NCBI GenBank assembly: GCA_002350765.1
Contig: DEFK01000027.1
Location: forward strand, 52,456-116,455
DNA length: 64,000 bases
Reading direction: 5' to 3'
From: Ruminococcaceae bacterium UBA2854
GTDB lineage: Bacteria > Bacillota > Clostridia > Oscillospirales > Acutalibacteraceae
How positions within the stretch are numbered: position 1 is the stretch's first letter; the number at the start of each line of letters is the position of its first letter. The notes beneath the pieces were generated by a model that made no database searches, was not told the origin of the DNA, and was given only the letters and a program-made list of their open reading frames with translations. A program made the position numbers and the translations under genes. Shown here in pieces: positions 42,099-50,112 of this stretch.

Positions 42099-43121
42099 AT
42101 GGCTAAAAATCCCAGACAAAAACAAAAATTATTATATATCCAAAAAATTCTTCTCGAAAAGACCGACGAGGAACACGGTCTTACTATAAACGAGATTATA
42201 AGCGAGCTCGATTCTTACGGAATAAACGCCGAGAGAAAAAGCATCTACGACGATTTGCGAATCCTCGAAACCTACGGGCTCGATATATGCAGCGAAAAGA
42301 GTAAAACGGTAAAGTATTATATCGCTTCGCGCGATTTCCAGATTTCCGAGCTGAAGCTTCTTGTTGACGCTATCCAGAGTTCCAAGTTTATAACCGAGAA
42401 AAAGAGCTTCGAGCTTATAAAGAAGGTCGAGTCATTAGCGAGCGAGAACGAAGCTAAACAACTGCAAAATCAGGTCGTTATCTCTAATCGGGTAAAAACC
42501 TCTAACGAAACAATCTACTATAATGTAGACAGGCTCCACGACGCGATTAATAAGAACCGCTCGGTTGAGTTTTATTATAACCAGTGGTCGCTTTCCCTCG
42601 GGAGCTCCGAGAAGCTGAAGCTTAAGCGCCGCCGCGGAGGAGAGCGGTATAAGGTTAGCCCGTTCGCGCTTTGCTGGGATGACGAGAACTATTATCTTAT
42701 CGCGTATGACGAGAAAAACGAACAGATTCGCCATTACCGCGTTGATAAGATGGAGAAAATCGAGCTAACCGATAATAAACGCTCGGGTACAGACGAGTTC
42801 GAAAAAATAAACCTCGCCGAATATTCCCAGTCTACGTTCGGAATGTTCGCGGGCGAGAAGGTTATGGTTACTCTCTCCGTAGACAATTCGCTGGTCGGAG
42901 TAATCGCCGATAGATTCGGAAAGAATATTTTTATCACCGCGGATGAGGAGAATAAAAATCATTTCCTCGCGCGTGTAATTGTTAATATAAGCGAGCAGTT
43001 CTACGGATGGCTGTTCGCGCTGGGGGATAAGGTTAAAATCGTATCTCCCGATGAAATTGTAAATGATTTTAATGAACATTTAAGGAAGGTAAGTAACCTT
43101 TATAAGGAGGCGAAAGTATGA
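42099..43121 (+). CDS. WYL-domain transcriptional regulator
   Basis: 340 residues. An N-terminal winged helix-turn-helix (GLTINEIISELDSYGINAERKSIYDDLRIL) is followed by the WYL domain with YKVSPFALCWDDENYYLIAYDEKNE (in part) and HYRVDKM. Here the WYL triplet reads YYL. WYL proteins sense ligands, often nucleic acid or nucleotides, and control stress or defence genes. Its stop overlaps the start of the zinc-ribbon protein gene, and it may control the operon it sits in. Confidence 0.88.
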   Translation: MAKNPRQKQKLLYIQKILLEKTDEEHGLTINEIISELDSYGINAERKSIYDDLRILETYGLDICSEKSKTVKYYIASRDFQISELKLLVDAIQSSKFITEKKSFELIKKVESLASENEAKQLQNQVVISNRVKTSNETIYYNVDRLHDAINKNRSVEFYYNQWSLSLGSSEKLKLKRRRGGERYKVSPFALCWDDENYYLIAYDEKNEQIRHYRVDKMEKIELTDNKRSGTDEFEKINLAEYSQSTFGMFAGEKVMVTLSVDNSLVGVIADRFGKNIFITADEENKNHFLARVIVNISEQFYGWLFALGDKVKIVSPDEIVNDFNEHLRKVSNLYKEAKV

Positions 43122-44083
43122 TTTGTCCGCGTTGCGCGAAAGAAATTCCCGATAACGAGACTATATGTCCGTTTTGTATGCAGGAAATAAACAGGGATAT
43201 GGAGTTTAACGATTTTCGCGAGGACGGTTTTGTGCAGATTCAGGCTAAGGGTGACTCTGATTTTGCCGACAGCGAAAACTATAAGCCCAAGTATTTTGAT
43301 ATTTCGGAATACAATATCTTTGTTATAGCCGTTATATTTGTTCTCGCGGTATCGGTGTTTACGGTATTCTCGTTGAGATTCGTACAGAAACGCGGAAGCG
43401 TCTATGTGCCTAAATATGTTTCGACTGAGCCTGCTACCGAGGCGGAAACCGAGCCTGTTACCGAGACGATAAAGAATACGGTTAAAAAACAGGAAATCAG
43501 CAACCTTTACGGAAGCTGGAAGGTAGAGGGTACCGAGGAAACTGATTACAGCGCTATTCCTTACTTTACCTTCGCCAAGAACGGATATATGCAGGAGAAC
43601 TACGGAACAATGATTGTTAAGGGTTCGTATAAGGATATATCCGAGGATGACCAGCCGCGTATTTATATCTCCACCGAAACCAACCTCAGGGGCGCTTACG
43701 ATTACGAGGTAACGGGTAATGACGACGATGGCTATAAGCTGACTCTTACCGATGTTGATACAGGCGAGATCACAACCTTAGAGAAAACCGAAGCGAAGAT
43801 GAAACAGCTCGGAACAATTAACGGGTATCATATTGATAAAGAGCTGCTCGGAGCATGGCTTACCAAGGATAAGAAGAAAGCGTATAAGTTCGTAAAGAGC
43901 GGAAAGCTGAAGAGAGTAAGCAATAAAACCGTAACCTACGGCGTTTATACGGTTGACAGGAAAAACCAGTTAATCATCAAGTATATGAAGGATACTATAA
44001 AAACCGTTGAGCTGACCTATAAGGTTTACGGTAAGGGCAATAAGCTTATTATCAACGATACTGTATACTACAAGAGAAAATAA
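43118..44083 (+). CDS. Zinc-ribbon membrane protein with two lipocalin-like repeats
   Basis: 321 residues. Zinc ribbon CPRCAKEIPDNETICPFC (residues 3-20); one membrane segment (YNIFVIAVIFVLAVSVFTVF, about 65-85); a Thr/Glu linker; then two similar extracellular domains beginning LYGSWKVEGTEE (about 128) and LLGAWLTKDKKKAY (about 247). These have the pattern of small beta-barrel domains common behind zinc ribbons in clostridia. Function unknown. Confidence 0.7.
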   Translation: MICPRCAKEIPDNETICPFCMQEINRDMEFNDFREDGFVQIQAKGDSDFADSENYKPKYFDISEYNIFVIAVIFVLAVSVFTVFSLRFVQKRGSVYVPKYVSTEPATEAETEPVTETIKNTVKKQEISNLYGSWKVEGTEETDYSAIPYFTFAKNGYMQENYGTMIVKGSYKDISEDDQPRIYISTETNLRGAYDYEVTGNDDDGYKLTLTDVDTGEITTLEKTEAKMKQLGTINGYHIDKELLGAWLTKDKKKAYKFVKSGKLKRVSNKTVTYGVYTVDRKNQLIIKYMKDTIKTVELTYKVYGKGNKLIINDTVYYKRK

Positions 44084-44133
44084 AACAATCTGAACGTGAA
44101 TTCATAGTACGGTTTATAGTACAGTAAATCCCG

Positions 44134-44139
44134 TATAAT
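44134..44139 (+). promoter_or_regulatory. -10 element and direct repeats before a 24-codon ORF
   Basis: TATAAT at 44134-44139 lacks a good -35. Instead ATAGTACGG (44104-44112) and ATAGTACAG (44116-44124) form a direct repeat with 12-bp period just upstream, which could bind an activator. Confidence 0.45.
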
Positions 44140-44171
44140 ATAAGTATAGAGATTATTCGGGAGGTACTAAA

Positions 44172-44246
44172 ATGCTTAACTTTTGTGTATTCACGTTCAT
44201 TTCATACGCGCTGGGAGCAATTGTAAAAAGACTGCTAATAAATTAA
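44172..44246 (+). CDS. 24-residue hydrophobic peptide
   Basis: The ORF begins MLNFCVFTFISYALGAI and ends in VKRLLIN. GGGAGGT lies 9 bases before the ATG. It is too short for normal gene calling and belongs to no family I recognise. A single membrane helix with a basic end is likely. ATTCACGTTCA inside the ORF (44189-44199) is the exact complement of 44091-44101, upstream of the putative promoter. Confidence 0.45.
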   Translation: MLNFCVFTFISYALGAIVKRLLIN

Positions 44247-44267
44247 AGTGTGAGATAAGGGGTAGAC

Positions 44268-45170
44268 TTGCGTCATCTGTTTATAATTAATAAGCATTCG
44301 GGTAAGGGTAACGCCTGGATGGATATTGAGGCTCAACTGAATAAATACAGCGGGCGCGGTGATTTTGAGATTCATTACACCAAGTCGCGGGGAGACGCTA
44401 CCGCTTTCGCGAGGGAATATGTTCTCGGAAGCAGTGACTTTACCCGTATTTACGCCTGCGGAGGCGACGGTACGTTTAACGAGGTTCTAAGCGGAGTATA
44501 CGACCTTAATAACTGCGCTATAGCGGTTGTACCGATAGGAAGCGGAAACGACTTTATAAGAAGCTTCGGTATCGAAAAGGAAAAATATCTCGATATTGAT
44601 AACCTTATAAACGGCAGGGAAGTTTTTGTTGACCTGCTTAAATGCGGAGACAGGGTAAGCGGAAATTCAATAACGATAGGCTTCGACTGCGCTGTCGCGA
44701 AGAATTTCGTTAAGTTCAATAAGAGAAAGCATATAAGCTCGGAGCTTGCGTATAAGCTGTCGATTTTCTACTGTATTCTTAAAGAAAGAGTCCATAATTT
44801 TACGGTTATTACCGACGGCGAAAAGCTTAATATCGACGGTACATATCTGCTCTCGATCTGCGCTAAGGGCAAGTATTACGGAGGCGGAATAAAATGCGCT
44901 CCGCTCGCCGATAACAGCGACGGATATGTAGACTTTACCGCTATAAAAACGGTAGGCGTTTTAAAATTTGTTTCGCTTTTACCGACTTACGTTAAGGGTG
45001 AACATATAAACAATCCTAAGATTGATTTTATTATAAACAAAAAAGTAAAGTCGGTAATTTACGAAAACCCCGAGCCGTTCGAAATCGGAATAGACGGCGA
45101 GATTGTAACCGTCGATAGGGCAGAGATAACACTTCTTGAAAAGGCGCAGAAAATAGTTTTACCAAAATAA
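44268..45170 (+). CDS. Diacylglycerol/lipid kinase family protein (YegS/BmrU-like)
   Basis: 300 residues from a TTG at 44268 with AAGGGG upstream. INKHSGKGNA, the catalytic-domain motif YACGGDGTFNEVLSG (about residues 64-78) and VPIGSGNDFIRSF are hallmarks of DAGK-type lipid kinases. SICAKGKYYGGGIKCAPLADNSDGYVDF (in part) is the conserved C-terminal region. It phosphorylates a membrane lipid such as diacylglycerol. Length is standard. Confidence 0.92.
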   Translation: MRHLFIINKHSGKGNAWMDIEAQLNKYSGRGDFEIHYTKSRGDATAFAREYVLGSSDFTRIYACGGDGTFNEVLSGVYDLNNCAIAVVPIGSGNDFIRSFGIEKEKYLDIDNLINGREVFVDLLKCGDRVSGNSITIGFDCAVAKNFVKFNKRKHISSELAYKLSIFYCILKERVHNFTVITDGEKLNIDGTYLLSICAKGKYYGGGIKCAPLADNSDGYVDFTAIKTVGVLKFVSLLPTYVKGEHINNPKIDFIINKKVKSVIYENPEPFEIGIDGEIVTVDRAEITLLEKAQKIVLPK

Positions 45171-45205
45171 CCGCGCGGTTCAGATTGAACCGCGCGGTTT
45201 CTTTT
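45169..45205. terminator. Strong bidirectional terminator
   Basis: AACCGCGCGGTTCA (45169-45182) and TGAACCGCGCGGTT (45186-45199), then TTCTTTT. Each arm is itself nearly palindromic (CCGCGCGG). Confidence 0.85.
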
Positions 45206-46448
45206 ACATATCGAGTATATTGTCTATTGTTTTCTCAATCAGTTTTTTATAGTCGTATTTATCGGGATTAATATTTTTTGCGGTAATTTTATTGCCTAAA
45301 TTTCCAAACGGATCCCAAATCATTCCTATTGATACCAGTGGAACTGAGTATTTAGACTGCTTATATAACGCTTTCATCATAGGCTTTTTGGAAATATAAC
45401 TTGATTTTAATAGTTTTTTGTTTGTGGGTACTATGTTTTTGGAAGCGCGCTTTTTCTGAGCCGATTTTGTGGAGATGTATTTTGCGAGCGCCTGAGCCGC
45501 TTTAGGATATTTCGAAGCTTTATTTACTACGTATCCCGTGTAACCAAGCATACTTACAATCTGTTTATTTTTACCGTTTACATTGATTGTCGGGAGTTTA
45601 GCCGCGCCGAAGTTTTTGCCTAAAGCCGCCTTACACGCCTCGTAATCCCATATTCCATCTATACCCGCGCCGCAGGTTGATTTTCTTGTGCTTGTGGAAG
45701 TAAAGCCAGCGGGGATGTTGGAAACCGCCAAGCTTCTAAAAACGTTGCTGTATTTATGGAAAAGTACAGAGAATGCTTTAAGAGTTTTTGTAAGAGTATT
45801 AATATCATATTTATTGAATTTCTGAGTGAATCCGTCGCTTTTTAATCCCTTTAATCTTAAACCGCCTGTGAACAGGAATATACAGGAATAATATCCGTTA
45901 CCCGCGTCCATAATGAACTTTTTATTCTTGGATTGACAAGCCTGTAGTACGCCCTCGAGAGTTTTCGCTTGCTTTTCGGATACAACGGTTTTGTCGTAAA
46001 CAAGACAATAGCCGTTCAGACTTCTCGGAATCGCGTATAGCTTCTTATTAAATGTAGAAGCGGAAACCAAGCTTTTGAGCATATTTTTCTTAATGCTTTT
46101 AGGACTTTTTATCGGAGAAATAACCTTAGCGTTGACAAAATTGTTCAACTGGTCGCTGGCTATGGAGGCTACATCTGCCGCGCTCGAGTTGTCGGAAAGT
46201 AAATACGTTCCCGCGTCAGCTTCGGATTCGGCTGATACTTTAACGCTGATTTTTTTGCTCTTATATTTCTTTACGAAACTTTTAGCAAGTTTTTTAGCTG
46301 TTTTAACCTCTCTGTCGGGAACCCATAGCTTGAGTTTGGCTTTTTTCTCTATCCCTTTAGCGGATACAGATGTCGGCGCCGCGGCGAAAGCGGACAGCGT
46401 AAAAAGAATTGTCAGCAATAAGGCGATTGAGGTTTTAATCTTTTTCAT
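45204..46448 (-). CDS. Extracellular solute-binding protein, sugar type
   Basis: 414 residues. Cleavable signal peptide ending SVSAKG, with no lipobox Cys. The body has the pattern of family 1 (MalE-like) binding proteins: LWVPDREVKTAKKLAKSF, AADVASIASDQLNNFV, GTYLLSD, IPRSLNGYCLVYDKTV and a late VVNKASKYPKAAQALAKYI. Unusually Lys-rich. No permease or ATPase genes adjoin, so it is an orphan whose transporter must be elsewhere, or it acts as a free starch-sugar-binding protein. Without a lipid anchor its retention at the surface is unexplained. Confidence 0.75.
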   Translation of the reverse strand: MKKIKTSIALLLTILFTLSAFAAAPTSVSAKGIEKKAKLKLWVPDREVKTAKKLAKSFVKKYKSKKISVKVSAESEADAGTYLLSDNSSAADVASIASDQLNNFVNAKVISPIKSPKSIKKNMLKSLVSASTFNKKLYAIPRSLNGYCLVYDKTVVSEKQAKTLEGVLQACQSKNKKFIMDAGNGYYSCIFLFTGGLRLKGLKSDGFTQKFNKYDINTLTKTLKAFSVLFHKYSNVFRSLAVSNIPAGFTSTSTRKSTCGAGIDGIWDYEACKAALGKNFGAAKLPTINVNGKNKQIVSMLGYTGYVVNKASKYPKAAQALAKYISTKSAQKKRASKNIVPTNKKLLKSSYISKKPMMKALYKQSKYSVPLVSIGMIWDPFGNLGNKITAKNINPDKYDYKKLIEKTIDNILDM

Positions 46449-46596
46449 ATTTTTTATTCCTTTCTGCCCACGAATGATTTTGTGTTCGGCTTTACCGTGA
46501 GCTGATAAAGCGCATAATCTATTGTCTTAATTATATCACATTATAATATGTATGACTGCACAAAATTGAGATGATTTTATTGTGCAAAATAACAAA

Positions 46597-46622
46597 GGGG
46601 ATAACGCTGAACGCTATCCCCG
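46597..46622 (-). terminator. Terminator of the Tyr phosphatase operon
   Basis: GGGGATAACG and CGCTATCCCC form a stem with one mismatch; on the minus strand it is followed by TTTGTTATTTT. Confidence 0.6.
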
Positions 46623-46628
46623 ATTGCA

Positions 46629-47390
46629 TTATCCAATCATTTTTGACCTTACCATATAAACATCCTTTTCGCTGACATCGCAGCTGTAAAGGAAGTTTTC
46701 GGTATTTTTATATGTTTTATTAATGTATTTAAAAAGCTGTTCTATAGCGTCCTTCGGCGTATATAAAAACGGATGATTCGTAATAAGCTTTCCGTTTTTA
46801 TCCTTTAGATAATCGCCCCATTGTTTAGCCAGCTCGGGAAATCTCGGCTTTAGCATAGCGCGGCTTATACAATAGTCGAACGCGATATCGTTAAGGTTAA
46901 CTCCCGCTATAGAGAGTACGAACGCGCTTATAATACCCGTGCGGTCTTTACCCGCGTTGCAGTTATACTGACAGGCTCTATCCGTTTCGGCGAGCTGATG
47001 GAACACGTCCTTTATCCAGCCCTTATAAATTTCTATCCATTGGATATAGCTTTTACCCCAGCCCGAAAAATACTTGCTCGGATCCTCGCTGTCGATATTG
47101 AATCCCGCGGCGTCCGCGCGTCCGAACATAGGCAGGTGGAAGTATTCTATACCCTCGACCTTGCTTAGACTGCTCGGGAAAATTGTGGTGTCGGAGTCGC
47201 CTCTGAAATCGAGCGACTTTGTAACGCCGTAGCTTATTAAAAACTGTATATCGCTCTCGCTTAACTCCACGGGAGCCTCACTGCGTACAAATACGCCGTA
47301 ATTCGTCATTTTACCGTACTTTGTCGGGTAGCCGCCTAAATCACGGCAGTTACTCATACATTCGAGCGGTAATCTTTTATAGTAATTCAT
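46629..47390 (-). CDS. Tyrosine-protein phosphatase (dual-specificity-like)
   Basis: 253 residues from the ATG at 47390, which has GGAAAGG upstream; the longer frame would overlap the nuclease gene without a ribosome site. NCRDLGGYPTKYGKMTNYGVFVRSEA (in part) and the P-loop CNAGKDRTGI (catalytic Cys and Arg) identify the Y_phosphatase3 family. The members act on phosphotyrosine proteins or phosphoinositides. No signal peptide. It follows the nuclease gene on the same strand. Confidence 0.88.
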   Translation of the reverse strand: MNYYKRLPLECMSNCRDLGGYPTKYGKMTNYGVFVRSEAPVELSESDIQFLISYGVTKSLDFRGDSDTTIFPSSLSKVEGIEYFHLPMFGRADAAGFNIDSEDPSKYFSGWGKSYIQWIEIYKGWIKDVFHQLAETDRACQYNCNAGKDRTGIISAFVLSIAGVNLNDIAFDYCISRAMLKPRFPELAKQWGDYLKDKNGKLITNHPFLYTPKDAIEQLFKYINKTYKNTENFLYSCDVSEKDVYMVRSKMIG

Positions 47391-47419
47391 ACCTTTCCTT
47401 TCCCATGCAATCGAGTTTC

Positions 47420-48355
47420 CTAAGGTTTGCACCAACCGCAGGGGTCGTACCCTTCTTTTATAAGCTGTGAACGCTTACCCTTATATGTTTTCCTGTTTTT
47501 TGGATTCATATTTCTTGTTCCGCTGCAACTCGGCAGGTGGAATTTTTTGCTGTTTATATTAAGAATATAAGTGCCTGACGCGGAGGCGCTTTTATTTTTA
47601 TTCGAAGATTTTTTATTATATGTATATGTTTTGCTTTTGTTTCCTTTTGAGTAGGATTTGCCCGTAATATTTCCCTTAACTGTGCCATCGGCTTTGTTGT
47701 TGCCGTTAGCGTAGGTTATCATAACCCCTGGTTGTACGTTGTAGCAATAGACGTTGAAGCATACGCCTTTTCCATTGTCCTCAACCGACCATGCTTCCAT
47801 CTCTACGCCGCTCGCGAGGAGATTGTCGCCCTCGAAAATCGGCGTTACACGGTAGAGCACGTGGTTTTCGGTCGAGGTTATATAATTTGCTACCTCGTTC
47901 TCGAAGGGGAGCATTCCCTCTACGTTCATATATCGCGTGCCCGTTATAAGGTTACGCTTGTTGGCGTTTTCGCCCGTGAGCTGATAGCCGATAAGGTGGC
48001 ATCGGTTGTAAATGTGACCGTCGGAAATAAACGCGTACTCGTTCTGTATCCAGCCTGTGGGATGAACCTCGCTTATATTACCGCGTTTCTTGCGCGGCAT
48101 AAGGTCGGTGGAGATGTTCGCGTAAGCGACGCCGCATCGTCCCAGCTTATCGAGACGGGAATATTTCTCGAAGGATTTTTTCTTTTGCTTTTCTTTGTCG
48201 GTGAAATTCGGCTTGTTGTTATTAAGCACGGCGTACGGCGTTTTTGAATATTCGGGAATATCCTTAACGCTTACGGCTGGGCTTTCGGGAGCTGACGCGC
48301 AGGAGCTGAAAATCACGCAAAGCAGTATCAGTAATGCGGATAAAGTTCTTTTCAT
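47420..48355 (-). CDS. Lipoprotein DNA/RNA non-specific endonuclease with C-terminal Cys motif
   Basis: 311 residues. Lipoprotein signal ending VIFSSCAS. The nuclease core has YNRCHLIGYQLTGENANKRNLITGTRYMN (in part), where the conserved DRGH is replaced by NRCH as in streptococcal EndA-like nucleases; the His is kept. The last 45 residues (FHLPSCSGTRNMNPKNRKTY and DPCGWCKP) form an Ada-like zinc-binding motif commonly attached to such nucleases. It probably degrades extracellular DNA for nutrients or uptake. Confidence 0.92.
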   Translation of the reverse strand: MKRTLSALLILLCVIFSSCASAPESPAVSVKDIPEYSKTPYAVLNNNKPNFTDKEKQKKKSFEKYSRLDKLGRCGVAYANISTDLMPRKKRGNISEVHPTGWIQNEYAFISDGHIYNRCHLIGYQLTGENANKRNLITGTRYMNVEGMLPFENEVANYITSTENHVLYRVTPIFEGDNLLASGVEMEAWSVEDNGKGVCFNVYCYNVQPGVMITYANGNNKADGTVKGNITGKSYSKGNKSKTYTYNKKSSNKNKSASASGTYILNINSKKFHLPSCSGTRNMNPKNRKTYKGKRSQLIKEGYDPCGWCKP

Positions 48356-48364
48356 TTTAGCGCC

Positions 48365-48775
48365 TTAAATTATTTCGATTAACATTATATTCTCAATTTT
48401 TATTTTACTTTTATCGGTAAAGATAAGCTCTTTCTCAAATTCGTCAACACGGCGGACGTTACCGCTGTAGGTGGAATAGCTTCCGCCCGATTTTCTCTCG
48501 TCGGGAATAAAATACACAACCCGTACCTCGGGCTTTTGTGAGATTGTTTCGGATAGCTTATTCAGGTTTTCGTTAAGCAGAGTGAGCTCATCCTCGTTGA
48601 GCTGATGCTTTTTTGTAGTTGTACGGGAGGTTTCGTTTATTATAGCGCCGAATCCTGTAAGCGCCGCGAACGGCATAAACTGCGCCGCTCTGTCCTGGTT
48701 GGACATACGCGCCCTGTCGGATACGGGACGTTCGGCGTTTAACAGTTTTTCGTATTTAAAGCTGTTTTTACACAT
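48365..48775 (-). CDS. YolD-like family protein
   Basis: 136 residues. SDRARMSNQDRAAQFMPFAALTGFG (in part) is the YolD signature. YolD proteins are encoded with UvrX-type Y-family polymerases in Firmicutes and are thought to work with them, perhaps like UmuD. Here the polymerase gene lies upstream on the same strand, but a glycerophosphodiesterase gene is inserted between them. Its ATG overlaps the stop of that gene. Confidence 0.88.
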   Translation of the reverse strand: MCKNSFKYEKLLNAERPVSDRARMSNQDRAAQFMPFAALTGFGAIINETSRTTTKKHQLNEDELTLLNENLNKLSETISQKPEVRVVYFIPDERKSGGSYSTYSGNVRRVDEFEKELIFTDKSKIKIENIMLIEII

Positions 48776-50085
48776 CAGTTAAAGTAGTTTACGTTGGTAA
48801 TAAGAAAGTCGCCCTTCATATTAGAGTATTCGGAGGCGGTTGTCCTGTTGTTTATATTGTAACAGCCCATTTTTAATTTATACTTATGCGCGAGCTTAAC
48901 GAGGTCAGCGTTTATGTATTCGCAATATCTGAATATTACGACCTTGGCGGAATGAGTTCCCGCGAATACCAACGAGTTTTTAACGTCCTCGGTACTGTTG
49001 GGGAGGGTTAAAAATCCCGCGCGTACTTTGTTCTTAACTATTCTGTCGAAGGTGTTTTTATCGCGCGCGAATACCGTAACCTTGCCTTCCATTTTGTATT
49101 TCTTTATATAGGAGGCGATTTTCTTAAAGGCTTTATCCGAGGTGGCGTTGTCCTTAGTGTGGAGATATATCTTCAATTTATATTTAGCCGCGGCTTTTAT
49201 AGCCTGTTCTACGGTAGGAAGGTACTGCGTGCTGTATTTTTTTACATTAACGCCTTTTACGATAGGATATTTTTTAATATTGTTAATTGTAAGCGTTCTT
49301 ACGTCAGCCTTTGAGTCGCAGGCTTTAAGTATTTTGTCGTGGCTTATAATAAGGTCGCCTGTTTTCGTTTCCCAGTAATCCGCCTCGAAAGCGTCGTAAT
49401 TCGCCTTATACGCTTCTTTGAATGATACGAGCGTGTTTTCGGGAGCTATGTCCATACGTCCTCTGTGACCTGTTATTTCTATATCGCGTGTTTTGATTTT
49501 GTGCATATAGAGCTTAGTGTCGTTTTTATACGGGCGTACGCTTATATTGAATACTCTGTTGACGCTGAGTATAGAGAGCTTCTTTCTGGTGAAGGTATAG
49601 GTTGTGTCCGTTAATTTGGTAGCTCTCGCGTATTTTTTCTTGTCGGCGTCGAGCGCGAGTTTGATATTATATCGCGTAGCGGCTTTTACCTTTGTCCAGT
49701 TAACCTGTAGCTTTCCGCCTACCCATTTATAAGCGATTTTAGGCGCGGTTACTATATTGAATACGTCCGACCACGCGCCGTAGGAGCCGTTTACCTTAGC
49801 GCGTATTTTAATCATATAGGTCTTGCCTGGTTTAAGCTTCTTTATAGTGTACTGATTTTTCTTGATTTTATTATAGTTTCGTTTACCGTTTTTTCCGTTG
49901 CTGAGCTTAATCTCGTATTTTGCCTGATCGGATATCTTTGACCATTTAATGGTAACGGATGTAGGAGTCGCGCTTTTCTGTTTAATCTTGGCGATTTTTT
50001 TAACTTCCGTCGCCGAGGCGGTAACCACGCTGAAAATCGTGGCAATAACAGCCAAAGCCAGAATAAAAGATAGTTTTCTTTTCAT
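48775..50085 (-). CDS. Secreted glycerophosphodiester phosphodiesterase with FN3-like domains
   Basis: 436 residues. Signal peptide ending TASATE. Two FN3-like domains (VTIKWSKISDQAKYEIKLS and LQVNWTKVKAATRYNIKLA) cover residues about 30-195. The GDPD barrel starts at GHRGRMDIAPENTLVSF and contains the acid pair in DAFEADYWETKTGDLIISHD. All catalytic residues of the family (His-Arg, Glu-x-Asp, His) are visible. It releases glycerol phosphate from phosphodiesters or teichoic acid outside the cell. Its place between a Y-family polymerase and YolD is unusual. Confidence 0.88.
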   Translation of the reverse strand: MKRKLSFILALAVIATIFSVVTASATEVKKIAKIKQKSATPTSVTIKWSKISDQAKYEIKLSNGKNGKRNYNKIKKNQYTIKKLKPGKTYMIKIRAKVNGSYGAWSDVFNIVTAPKIAYKWVGGKLQVNWTKVKAATRYNIKLALDADKKKYARATKLTDTTYTFTRKKLSILSVNRVFNISVRPYKNDTKLYMHKIKTRDIEITGHRGRMDIAPENTLVSFKEAYKANYDAFEADYWETKTGDLIISHDKILKACDSKADVRTLTINNIKKYPIVKGVNVKKYSTQYLPTVEQAIKAAAKYKLKIYLHTKDNATSDKAFKKIASYIKKYKMEGKVTVFARDKNTFDRIVKNKVRAGFLTLPNSTEDVKNSLVFAGTHSAKVVIFRYCEYINADLVKLAHKYKLKMGCYNINNRTTASEYSNMKGDFLITNVNYFN

Positions 50086-50112
50086 ATAAATCCCATTCCT
50101 TCCTTATGATAC

